64,000 nt of DNA from JASSUD01 sp031963415 (lineage in GTDB: Bacteria; Pseudomonadota; Gammaproteobacteria; Burkholderiales; Burkholderiaceae): contig JASSUI010000001.1 in NCBI GenBank assembly GCA_031963415.1, positions 1,550,001 through 1,614,000 on the forward strand, given 5' to 3'. A program made the position numbers and the translations under genes. Below are positions 26,210-35,900 of the stretch, one piece after another. Below the pieces are notes generated by a model that searched no databases, had not been told where the DNA came from, and was given only the letters and a program-made list of their open reading frames with translations. Every line of letters begins with the position of its first letter. The stretch's first letter is position 1.

Positions 26210-29200
26210 GTGGTGATTCCAGCTGCTTCTCAAATATTACTCGTCAGGCAAGCAAGAGGACTTGCGCAAAGCTATGTGGATCAAGCGCGGCTGCATGAAG
26301 AATTACAGCATACCAAGTGGGCTTTAGCTTTGTATGGTCAAGCAAAAGTCACCTTTAAATATATTGCAGACGCGCAAGGCGTGTTTCCCCTGACAGAAGC
26401 AAAAAGCATATTAAAAGAAGCTAGCGAGCCTCAAACAGCCGAAGCAGAAGCTTTGCGACAACAGATTATCGAAGTGTATGTCGAACGCGCTAAGCTTTTG
26501 CAGAAGTTGGGCAAAATTGACAAAGCTCAGGCGAGTCTTCACAAAGCAAAAGCATGGGGATATCAAGATATAACGGCTCCATCTGACAGTAAGCAAGTTG
26601 AGGCGTCAGAAAAAACGACAGAAACTGGGCAGGGCAGCAGAGCGGCCATTACTTTATCTGAATCTCCACCTGTTCGGATTGAGGCAGCCCTACCTAAGCA
26701 GAGTCCGCCCTCGCTTTCTTCTGCTCAGAAAAGCGCTTTATTAGACCGTCTGTTTGAAAAGGCGATTTCGATGCTTGCCTCGTTGAGGATGCCGAATAAG
26801 CCCAGTTTGTTTTTGGTATACGCACATGACAATCCGACTGATGGGCGGGCCGAAGCTGATACAGCTAGATATTTCATCGAGAAACTATCTCAAATTTGCA
26901 CCAATCTCTATTCAGATCAAACCCCGCTGGGGCAACCTTATTCAGAGGTTTCGCGCAAACGAACGCATGACGGCAGGATAGAAGATATCGTAACTAGCCA
27001 GCTTTGCTTGCTGCCCGCTCAGTTAATCGAGGACGTAACCCCTGTTGATAAGGTGGTTGTGTGCTGCTCTGAAGTATTAGGTCATTATTTGAAGTGGTCA
27101 GACTATCAAAAATTTTACGAGGCACTGCGGGCTGCCTACGCCACAGATCAAGCAGCCTTTCGTACTAACAGCGTACAGGCGCGCGCATCAGCTATTCGTG
27201 AAGTCGTCAAAACGTTTTCTCAAAAGCGAACCGGCTTCCATCACGTACTGACAGAAATGGCTTTTTTGCAAATTCGAGAAGAGCATCTGAAAGATCAGCA
27301 CGGCATCATCTCGGTTCCTTTAACACCCCATAGCCATGAGCCTTGTCTAGAGAAAATTATTCAAAATACCTCCGTTCGGGTAGGTGATATTCCTCGAATT
27401 GAGATTCAAGCCAAAGCGGGACAACAGGTTTACTCCAATCAAAGTCGGCATAAGGCGCTGTTTAAATTGATTGAGCGACTGTTAGTCGGCAATGAGGAGG
27501 CGAGAACGCTTTTGGATAAGTTTTGGTTGGGGTACGACAATCTTATCGCGCGCTTAAAGGAAGCTCCTTTAGCTTTAGGCGCTTTGGAGTTTGACAAGCT
27601 TGTAGAAGACATCTTCAAGGACTTTCGTGCAGCATTGCTTCATCAGCTGGCGCGCATTGTGCAAGAAAGCCAAGCAGCGCAGATGCAGGCGCTGCAAGCT
27701 GCGGATGAACCGTTGGCGCTACTGGGCGAGAATATCAAACAATTTAAGCGAGCCTATCAAGAAACCTTAAAAAAGACAGGGGAGAGTCATGTCTTATCTA
27801 TGTATGTGCCTCTGCACGGGATCAAAAGAGGGCAACTGGGCGAAGTCGATCTTGAGTCAGAGTTAGAACGATTTTTTGCTTCAGAGGCGAGCGTATTTTT
27901 ATTACTAGGGGTGGCAGGTTCCGGAAAATCGACTTTTAATCGACATTTGGCACTTAAAAAACTCACGGATTATGAGCATCTTTCCCAAGCTTCTAATGGC
28001 CGACCACTAGTCTTCTTTGTCGAACTCAGAAATATTGAAAATCCTAATAAACAAGTCATCCAACAATTTTTACAAAGCAAAGGTTTTGCTCCAGAGCAAA
28101 TTGAGGCTTTACGCACGCATTCGCATCAGCGCTGCATTTTTATTTTTGATGGATACGATGAAATAAGAGAGCGTAATCGCAATTTTTATGAACTCAATGA
28201 ATTGTGGCGATGGGATAACGCCAAATTTGTAATCACCAGCCGCCCTGAATACTTGGATGCGAATTATCAAACGTACTTCCGCCCTAAGGCATCCCCTCAG
28301 GCATTGTGGGAAATGTCAATGGCGCCGTTTTCCTCAGCGCAACGTGTCCGCTATATTCAGCACTATGTTGAAAAAAACAATTCGCGCTGGAGCGTCGCAC
28401 AATACGAGCAAGCATTGAATCAATTAACGCAGCTTAACAAGGAGTTGGAACGGCCCGTTGTATTACGGATGCTTTTTCAGATCTTGCCTGAGTTGGAGTT
28501 AACCCATCAAAACACCCAGCGCTTAACGTTAAGTGCTGTTTACGAACAATACTTTCAACATTGGTGGAAAAATTGGCAGACCCGTTTAGGTGCGATCCCC
28601 TTAACGCCTGATGAGGAAAAGGCTAAGCAGACGCTGGCTGAGCGTAGAGGCGGGTTCATCGCACAAGGTTTGACCTATATACAAAACTGTGCGTTGGAAT
28701 TGACGAAGGTGGGGTTAACGACGGCTCAAGATAGTGGCAGCTTTGAAAAGCTTTACCCAGACGTCTATATGGCTTTCTTTGAGGAAGGAGCTAAAACTCG
28801 ATTGTTGCGCTTTAATGCGCCTCTCCAAATCAAGCAAAAGCAATATTACGCATTCTCGCATAAGTCGATGCAGGAGTTTTTAGTCGCGCGAGCCATTTGT
28901 GCCCCTGAGTTTGAGGAGATCGAACCTCATCTTGAAGATGAGATCAATCAGCTCTCGTTAGTCAACGAGCCAGCGATCTTAGATTTTCTGGTTGAACAGG
29001 TTCGAGCACAACCGCTATTTAAGGCATATCTTCATGCTTGGATAGAGACGTCTAAGGTTGCTGGCATGTCCGCGGCAGTGGGAGCGGCTAATGCGATTAC
29101 GGTGTTAGTCAGAGCAGGGGTGCAATTTAATTGTGTAGATTTACGAGGTATTCATATTCCTAACGCAGATTTGAGCTATGGCGTATTTGATTCTGCACAG

Positions 29201-31318
29201 TTGCACGGCGCAGATCTCAGCAAAACGAGCTTAAATGAGATATGGTTGCGCAATGCCGATTTAACGGGGGCGCGTATGGATAGCGTGCAGTTTGGGGAAT
29301 TGCCGAGTTTGCAGGTGGAAAATTCTGTTGATGCTTGCTGCTATTCACCTGATGGGCGTTACCTTGTGGTTGCAGTACATTCGAAGCTTAAGCTCTACGA
29401 GGTAGAGACGTTAGCGCATGTGTACACGTTCAATGGACATACCGAATGGATTACAAGCGTCGCGTTCTCAACCGATGGTCAAACGCTGGCTTCGGGCAGT
29501 TGGGACAACACGGTGCGGCTGTGGTCGATCGTTGAGAAAAAGCCATTGCACACGTTTGAGGGCCATACCAGCGATGTGACAAGTGTCGCGTTCTCAAGCG
29601 ATGGTCAAACGCTAGCTTCGGGCAGTGATGACAACACGGTGTGGCTGTGGTCGGTTGTCGAGAAAAAGCCATTGCACACGTTTGAGGGTCATACCAGCAG
29701 GGTAAAAAGCGTCGCGTTCTCAAGCGATGGCCAAACGCTGGCTTCGGGCAGTTGGGACAACACGGTGCGGCTGTGGTCGGTCGTCGAGAAAAAGCCATTG
29801 CACACGTTTGAGGGCCATACCAGCTGGGTAAAAAGTGTCGCGTTCTCAAGCGATGGCCAAACGCTGGCATCGGGCAGTGATGACAACACGGTGCGGCTGT
29901 GGTCGGTCGTCGAGAAAAAGCCATTGCACACGTTTGAGGGCCATACTAACGAGGTAGCAAGTGTCGCGTTCTCAAGTGATGGCCAAATGCTGGCATCGGG
30001 CAGTAAGGACGATACGGTGCGGCTGTGGTCGGTCGTCGAGAAAAAGCCACTGCACACGTTTGAGGGCCATACCAGATATGTGACAAGTGTCGCGTTCTCA
30101 AGCGATGGCCAAACGCTGGCATCGGGTAGTGATGACAAGACGGTGCGGCTGTGGTCGGTCGTCGAGAAAAAACCATTGCACACGTTTGAAGGCCATACCA
30201 GCGATGTGACAAGTGTCGCGTTCTCAAGCGATGGCCAAACGCTGGCATCGGGTAGTGAGGACGATACGGTGCGGCTGTGGTCGGTCGTCGAGAAAAAGCC
30301 ATTGCACACGTTTGAGGGCCATACCAGATATGTGGCAAGTGTCGCGTTCTCAAGTGATGGCCAAACGCTGGCATCGGGCAGTAGGGACAACACGGTGCGG
30401 CTGTGGTCGGTCGTCGAGAAAAAGCCATTGCACACGTTTGAGGGCCATACCAGATATGTGGCAAGTGTCGCGTTCTCAAGCGATGGCCAAACGCTGGCAT
30501 CGGGTAGTGATGACAAGACGGTGCGGCTGTGGTTGGTCGTCGAGAAAAAGCCATTGCACACGTTTGAGGGCCATACCAGCTGGGTAAGAAGTGTCGCGTT
30601 CTCAAGCGATGGCCAAACGCTGGCATCGGGTAGTGATGACAACACAGTGCGGCTGTGGTCGGTCGTCGAGAAAAAGCCATTGCACACGTTTGAAGGCCAT
30701 ACCAGCGATGTGACAAGTGTCGCGTTCTCAAGCGATGGCCAAACGCTGGCATCGGGCAGTTGGGACAACACGGTGCGGCTGTGGTCGGTTGTCGAGAAAA
30801 AGCCGCTGCATAAGTTCAAAGGACATACCAGTTTGGTGGAAAGCATCGCATTCTCAAGCGATGGCCAAACGCTAGCATCAGGCAGTGATGACCATACGGT
30901 ACGGCTGTGGTCGATTACTTCAGGCCAATGTTTAGCCACGATTCAAGGTTTCAATGGGACCGTCAATTCGGTTGCTTGGTACACGAGCGCGGAAGGAGTC
31001 TGGCTGGCAACGGGAGGCGACGACAAAGTAGTACGCCTTTGGCAAGTGCATCGGAACGGTGAAGCGTGCCGCGTGACATTACACTGGGCCTCAGCACAAA
31101 CAACATTGACGGTGCCAGATTTGTGCATTCAAGATGTGGTCGGACTCAGTGCAAGGAATGCACAGCTACTGAAGCAACGCGGCGCGAGGGGAGAGCCGGA
31201 AGAGGCCGAGAAGCAAAAAGCGCGATCGTCGCCAACAAAAGAAACAGAAGCGCCTACTCTCACGCAATCCTCACAAATAAATAGCCGAGCCGAGGCAATC
31301 TATCTTAGTCTTGCTTGA
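26210..31318 (+). CDS. P2: SEFIR/TIR-like-NACHT-pentapeptide-WD40 STAND protein
   Basis: A 1702-residue protein with a GTG start (AAGGGG about 9 nt upstream). Residues 1-125 form TPR-like helices (DQARLHEELQHTKWALALYG). The SEFIR/TIR-like domain spans about 199-375, with SLFLVYAHDN, YSDQTPLGQPY, KVVVCCSEVLG and HVLTEMAFLQ. The NACHT domain differs from all other members: Walker A GVAGSGKS (567-574), Walker B FIFDGYDEI (about 644-652), ITSRPEY. A helical part with FSHKSMQEFLVAR and pentapeptide-like repeats (about 975-1030, ADLSYG, ADLSKT, ADLTGA) lead into 14 WD40 units. So the N-terminal domain is shared with the family while NACHT and sensor come from another lineage. It lacks the C-terminal cap. 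Confidence 0.9.
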   Translation: MVIPAASQILLVRQARGLAQSYVDQARLHEELQHTKWALALYGQAKVTFKYIADAQGVFPLTEAKSILKEASEPQTAEAEALRQQIIEVYVERAKLLQKLGKIDKAQASLHKAKAWGYQDITAPSDSKQVEASEKTTETGQGSRAAITLSESPPVRIEAALPKQSPPSLSSAQKSALLDRLFEKAISMLASLRMPNKPSLFLVYAHDNPTDGRAEADTARYFIEKLSQICTNLYSDQTPLGQPYSEVSRKRTHDGRIEDIVTSQLCLLPAQLIEDVTPVDKVVVCCSEVLGHYLKWSDYQKFYEALRAAYATDQAAFRTNSVQARASAIREVVKTFSQKRTGFHHVLTEMAFLQIREEHLKDQHGIISVPLTPHSHEPCLEKIIQNTSVRVGDIPRIEIQAKAGQQVYSNQSRHKALFKLIERLLVGNEEARTLLDKFWLGYDNLIARLKEAPLALGALEFDKLVEDIFKDFRAALLHQLARIVQESQAAQMQALQAADEPLALLGENIKQFKRAYQETLKKTGESHVLSMYVPLHGIKRGQLGEVDLESELERFFASEASVFLLLGVAGSGKSTFNRHLALKKLTDYEHLSQASNGRPLVFFVELRNIENPNKQVIQQFLQSKGFAPEQIEALRTHSHQRCIFIFDGYDEIRERNRNFYELNELWRWDNAKFVITSRPEYLDANYQTYFRPKASPQALWEMSMAPFSSAQRVRYIQHYVEKNNSRWSVAQYEQALNQLTQLNKELERPVVLRMLFQILPELELTHQNTQRLTLSAVYEQYFQHWWKNWQTRLGAIPLTPDEEKAKQTLAERRGGFIAQGLTYIQNCALELTKVGLTTAQDSGSFEKLYPDVYMAFFEEGAKTRLLRFNAPLQIKQKQYYAFSHKSMQEFLVARAICAPEFEEIEPHLEDEINQLSLVNEPAILDFLVEQVRAQPLFKAYLHAWIETSKVAGMSAAVGAANAITVLVRAGVQFNCVDLRGIHIPNADLSYGVFDSAQLHGADLSKTSLNEIWLRNADLTGARMDSVQFGELPSLQVENSVDACCYSPDGRYLVVAVHSKLKLYEVETLAHVYTFNGHTEWITSVAFSTDGQTLASGSWDNTVRLWSIVEKKPLHTFEGHTSDVTSVAFSSDGQTLASGSDDNTVWLWSVVEKKPLHTFEGHTSRVKSVAFSSDGQTLASGSWDNTVRLWSVVEKKPLHTFEGHTSWVKSVAFSSDGQTLASGSDDNTVRLWSVVEKKPLHTFEGHTNEVASVAFSSDGQMLASGSKDDTVRLWSVVEKKPLHTFEGHTRYVTSVAFSSDGQTLASGSDDKTVRLWSVVEKKPLHTFEGHTSDVTSVAFSSDGQTLASGSEDDTVRLWSVVEKKPLHTFEGHTRYVASVAFSSDGQTLASGSRDNTVRLWSVVEKKPLHTFEGHTRYVASVAFSSDGQTLASGSDDKTVRLWLVVEKKPLHTFEGHTSWVRSVAFSSDGQTLASGSDDNTVRLWSVVEKKPLHTFEGHTSDVTSVAFSSDGQTLASGSWDNTVRLWSVVEKKPLHKFKGHTSLVESIAFSSDGQTLASGSDDHTVRLWSITSGQCLATIQGFNGTVNSVAWYTSAEGVWLATGGDDKVVRLWQVHRNGEACRVTLHWASAQTTLTVPDLCIQDVVGLSARNAQLLKQRGARGEPEEAEKQKARSSPTKETEAPTLTQSSQINSRAEAIYLSLA
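29303..31066 (+). repeat. WD40 repeat array: 14 units, 12 on an exact 126-bp period
   Basis: Units 1-12 run from 29423 to 30934 without any indel (12 x 126 bp). A degenerate unit precedes them (29303-29422) and one divergent unit follows (30935-31066). Units 2-11 are almost identical except at a few fixed positions: the residues after GHT (SD, SR, SW, NE, RY), the residue before SVAFS (T, K, A, R) and the residues in GSxDxTV (W, D, K, E, R and N, D, K). Fourteen units would make two seven-bladed propellers. Confidence 0.93.
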
Positions 31319-31758
31319 AGCCAAGTGAATTCGATATCGCTCTCCTTGTGCCTTCAGGGTTATGCGTTTGGCTACCGTGCAGTGTCGTTGCTGGTGAGAA
31401 AAAGAGGTGAAGGGCTTGATCTCGCTTACAAGGTCCGCGCCTTAAAGAATTACCTAAGCTTTTTCATCTCAGGTGTTAGAGCTAACCACTAAAGAAAATA
31501 AGGTACAAGTGAATACCCGATTCCATCCTCCTTTCATTGTCCTTACTCTTCTGGCCGAAATGAGTTTGCTGCCTAAACGTTAAAATTTAGTGATGCCCGT
31601 ATCGTTTCTGTATTCTCGCTACCCATCATTAAAGCTTAGCCTTCCTGGTTACATAAGCTTGTATATTTCGGGTGCGCTCTCTTACCAGCCCTTCTCTGAA
31701 CAAAATACGTTGAGAACGGCTTATTAAAATATAAAAAAACTACCTAAGAAGGGAAAAA
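31319..31758. other. Leader of P3
   Basis: A gene-free stretch of 440 bp. Its last 240 bp resemble the leader of P8 (about 63257-63504): both share CTTCTGGC, GTATTCTCGCTA(C/T), GTTGAGAA and an AT-rich end before the ribosome site. This indicates promoter or 5'UTR sequence duplicated with the genes. No hairpin-plus-T terminator for P2 was found. Confidence 0.5.
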
Positions 31759-32192
31759 ATGTTGGGTAAGATAACTAATCTATTCGGTACGGTATCCTCT
31801 CAATTCTCGCCTACCACTGCCTCAGATTATTACCTTCAGGCACGTTTGTATAAAGAATGTAAAAACATAAAAGCTGCGCAACAAGCCTACGACATAGCCA
31901 TTCATTTGGCTGAAGCTGAAATACAAACCGATATTTTTAGTCAAGCAAAAGAAAATACGCTTATTGACCTGTATTTGGAGTACGCCAACTTTTTGAATGA
32001 GCACAGGCAAAGCAAGGATAAAGTTAAAACACTGTGTGACGCTGCGTTACAAAGGGTTGAGGCAAAGCAGCAGCGTTATCCTGATGCTCTCCAGGAGAAC
32101 AAGGTTTTGCTTAAAATATATGGGGATTGGTTAAATATTTGAGAGTGTTATTCTATAAATAGATTTCTAAAAATTCACTTCCTCTACTGAAG

Positions 32193-32624
32193 ATGATCAA
32201 TTGCAAACGCTGCGGGGATAGTAGTGCTGTTGTCAAGAATGGCAAAGTAAGAAACCAACAACGATACTACTGTAAAAGCTGCGAGTACAACTTTGTTCGG
32301 GCAGATAAAAGACAAAACCGAGGCTACCCGGAAGAAGTGAAAGCCCTGGCGGTGATGCTGTATGGGACGATGAAGTGCAGCTACGGCATGATTGCGCGTT
32401 TGCTCAAGACAAGCCGCAGGACGGTCTATATGTGGGTGAAACAAGCGGGTAATCAGCTGCCTGAACCTGCCCTTCCCGAAAAGATAGAAGCGATTGAGTT
32501 TGATGAAATGTGGCATTTTGTGCAGTCTAAAAAAAAACAAATGGTGGATATGGAAAGCCTTAGATCATTCCTCCAGGAAGTGCATCGCTTGGGTCATCGG
32601 TCGTCGCGACGCTCAGACCTTTAG
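32193..32624 (+). CDS. insA: IS1 InsA-like frame (zinc-finger/HTH part of transposase)
   Basis: The N-terminus has a four-cysteine zinc finger (NCKRCGDSSAV and YYCKSCEYNF), followed by a helix-turn-helix (YGMIARLLKTSRRTVYMWVKQ). The start of the DDE core is EFDEMWHFVQSKK. From codon 113 the frame enters a run of nine A residues (32529-32537) after which the reading no longer looks like transposase, so its last 30 residues are out of frame. The functional product is expected to be a fusion with the insB frame. Confidence 0.85.
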   Translation: MINCKRCGDSSAVVKNGKVRNQQRYYCKSCEYNFVRADKRQNRGYPEEVKALAVMLYGTMKCSYGMIARLLKTSRRTVYMWVKQAGNQLPEPALPEKIEAIEFDEMWHFVQSKKKQMVDMESLRSFLQEVHRLGHRSSRRSDL

Positions 32625-32913
32625 ACGACTCTATGACAAAGTTAAACACTTGGGCGCTCACTATTTCACCGATGAATGGGATGTGTATCGAAAAGTACTC
32701 CCTGCAAAGCAGCACACAATTGGCAAAGCCCATACGACAGCCATTGAGCAAGATAATTCGAATACACGGCATTTTCTGGCAAGAATGACTCGACGCACTA
32801 AGGTCGTTTCAAAGTCTGTGATCATGCTTGATTTATCTTTGCGCATTCAGCATTTCTTGGCTTCACCTGACAATTACGCAAATTGGCGGGAAAAATTCTT
32901 ATCTATCTTTTAG
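32494..32913 (+). CDS. insB: IS1 InsB-like frame (DDE catalytic part of transposase)
   Basis: From the A-run onward this frame reads KKNKWWIWKALD, then CIAWVIGRRDAQTF, YFTDEWDVYRKVLP and HTTAIEQDNSNTRHFLARMTRR, the typical IS1 catalytic half. It lies +1 relative to insA, whereas classic IS1 uses a -1 shift. Loss of one A from the A9 run would fuse both frames. Either transcriptional slippage on A9 makes the fusion, or this copy carries a one-base insertion. Confidence 0.85.
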   Translation: MSLMKCGILCSLKKNKWWIWKALDHSSRKCIAWVIGRRDAQTFRRLYDKVKHLGAHYFTDEWDVYRKVLPAKQHTIGKAHTTAIEQDNSNTRHFLARMTRRTKVVSKSVIMLDLSLRIQHFLASPDNYANWREKFLSIF

Positions 32914-35900
32914 ATAACACTCTCAAATATTTTAGTGAATGGTGACTTAACAGAAGAAGCATTTAATCTTTCCCAAAAAATCCATACGCCTGATTCCAGT
33001 CCACGACTAACTCATGCTCCCTATAGTCCTACGGCACTATCTATAAGCAGTACGTCAACTTTAACTCAGGTATCTCAGTCCACCCAAAATGCGTTGCTGC
33101 AACAGTCAATCAACCCCGCTGCTCAGACAAAAGGCCAGCTGGTAGATCATCTGTTCGAAAAGATGATTTCGACGTTGGGAGCTGTGGAAGTATCCGATAC
33201 GCCGAGCCTGTTTCTCGTGTATGCGCACGATAATGCTAACCACGGGCAAGCCGAAGCCAGCACATCGCGTTATTTGATCGACAAATTATCCCAAATTCGC
33301 GTGCTCAATCTGTATTCGGATCAAACACCGATGGGTCGAACAAGCTCACTGGAAGATCGAAGGTATGCGGGCAAACTGGAAAATATCCTCACCAGTCAGC
33401 TCTGTTTGTTGCCCACGCAACTACAGAATGGAGTGCAGCCGGTCGATAAGGTGGTGGTGTGTTGCTCAGAGGTATTAGGTAACTATCTTCAAGGATGGTC
33501 GCACTTTAGAGATTTTCAACAGACCCTTCAAAAAGCCTACTACCAAGATCGCGAGCAGCGTAGCACGCAGGCAATCCGTGAAGTTGTTAGAAAATTTTCC
33601 CAAGAGGAGCCTTATCGGGAAGGCTTTCATCATGTGCTCACGGAGATGGCTTTTTTACAAATTCGTGCGAAAGAACTCGAGGATGAGCACGGCATTATTC
33701 CGGTGCCATTGACCCCGAACAGCTACGAGCGATGTTTGTCCGATTTTATTCGCACAACAACGGTTCGTATCGGCGACATCCCGCGTGTGGATAGACTCGT
33801 CCAAGCAGGACAAGAGGTCTACCCCAACCAAGGGCGGCACGCGGTCCTGTTTAAGCTGATCGAACGGTTGTTAGTGGTTAATGATGAAGCCAAAACATTT
33901 CTGGATAAGTTTTGGCAAGGGTATGGCAATCTGCTCTCCCGGTTAAAGAATGAGCCCACTCCATCTACGTTTGGCGCACACGGGCTTGAGTTGATCAAAC
34001 TCTTCGACGGTATTTTTGGTGATGTAGAAAAGGAGCTGAACAAGAAGCTTTTCTCTACCGCGCAACAGTTTTGCAATGCTAGCTGGCAGGGAGCCACCAT
34101 TCAGTTGTTAGATCAATTGCAAAATCTATTTCCGGTATTCATGCAACAAGCAGAAGCATTACAAAAACTACCCCCATCGGGTTTCTCCTCAATCGAACTA
34201 CGTGAAGCATTGCGTCGGTATTACGACCAATCTGATTTATCAATTCAGCGGGTATCAGGAGATAAAGTCTTGCTTAACGATTGCTATATCAATCTAGCAA
34301 TCGTAGAAAGCCAGGCTCAACGAGAAAAAGATAAAGAGGAATTGGGCAAACAAGCGACATCGTTCGAACGCTTACCAAGTGGAGAGCAGCTTGAAGCGAC
34401 GAATACCAATAAATTGATTTCGCTAGATCAACTTTTTGTGAGACAAAAATTACGTGATGGGTCAGAGGCTGTCCCTAAGCGGATTTTGATCCAGGGGCGG
34501 GCAGGTATTGGTAAAACGACTTTATGCAAAAAGCTGGTTTACGAATACCATCACAATAAACTTTGGCAGGATCAGTTTGACTGTGTGTTGTGGATACCAT
34601 TAAGACAACTTAAAAAGCATCTTCCTACCCGTTTCGAAGATTTGTTCTGCAAACAGTATTTTAGCCGTCATGAAAAAGACCGAGCGAAAGCGTTAGCCAA
34701 AGCGCTTTACGATCATCAAGATAAGACGCTTTTTATTTTAGATGGTCTTGATGAGGTGATAGAAGAATTGGATGAAAGACATCCTTTAGAAGGATTTTTA
34801 CAGCACTTACTTGATCAAAAGCACCTAATCATTACCTCTCGACCCGCAGGAGTGGATGCTCAAGTGCTAGGAAAACTGGATTTACAGCTAGAAACAATCG
34901 GTTTTAGCCAAAAGGATGTCCAAGCCTATATTGAGAGGTTTGTGCCTCAATCGGACCAAGCTGAAATTCAACAATTCATTGACAGTAAACCAGTGGTGCA
35001 AGGCTTAGTGAATATTCCTATCCAGTTAGATGCGCTGTGTTATAGCTGGGACAGTCTGCCAAAAAAACAATCTGTAACCATGTCGATGCTTTATGAAACG
35101 ATGATCGATAAATTATGGCGTAAAGATGCGATACGCGCGGGAAAACACGAGGACGGTAGGCTCGTCGCTGCTAGACATATTCAAAAAGCTTCAAAATCTA
35201 AATTAGCAAAGTTGATGGAGAATGAAATCGATTATTTAGGCTATTTAGCTTTTAAAGGATTAACGCAAGGAAAGATAGAATTTAGTGTTGAAGAGCTAGA
35301 TGGATGTCAAGAAGAGATAGAAGATAGTTTTGCAGACAAAAAATTATCTTGCAGATTTATTGATGACTTAAAAAAAACCTCTTATTTACATACAGTCGAT
35401 GTAGAGCAAGACGAAGCTGAGCGTCATTATCATTTTCTGCATTTAACGTTTCAAGAATTCTTCGCAGCGAAATTTCTAGCCAAACATTTACAAGCGTATG
35501 CAAAAGTGGAAGTCGCCTATGTCCCTGCTTACGTTGTACAACAGAATTTAAGCGTTATGCCAATGCATAGCGAGCTGGTAGCGTTTATCGCAACGAATAA
35601 ATACAACCCGCGGTATGAGATCGTTTGGTGGATGGTCGCAGGTTTGCTCAAAGGCGCTGCACTGGAGAACTTCTTTAATATTTTGGATCAAGTTCCGCAA
35701 GATCTAATTGGAGGACGCCATCAGCAAGTGATGATGGGGTGCTTGAATGAAGCGCGTAGTCAATTAAATCAAGCGAGAATTTTAGAGCTAGAGCAAACAT
35801 TTAAGCGCTCCCTACATTTTGAAATGAAATGGAATGAAAATGGTTTGAGTGAACTGGGCCGTCAGCCTCTTTTCCCAGAACATTTACTGCTTGCAGAATT

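Larger units (their letters stand above)
32141..32924 (+). mobile_element. IS1-family insertion sequence
   Basis: The element is 784 bp, close to the 768 bp of IS1. Terminal inverted repeats are GAGAGTGTTAT (32141-32151) and ATAACACTCTC (32914-32924). It is flanked by a perfect 8-bp target duplication AAATATTT (32133-32140 and 32925-32932). The intact duplication and ends show a recent insertion. It carries insA- and insB-like frames. Confidence 0.95.

Noticed and set aside
29451..30939. Long minus-strand ORFs (up to 416 codons) with regular repeats opposite the WD40 array
   Set aside because: They are shadows of the 126-bp coding repeats on the plus strand. Composition is odd (Cys/His/Arg- or Ser/Trp-rich), and there is no ribosome site.
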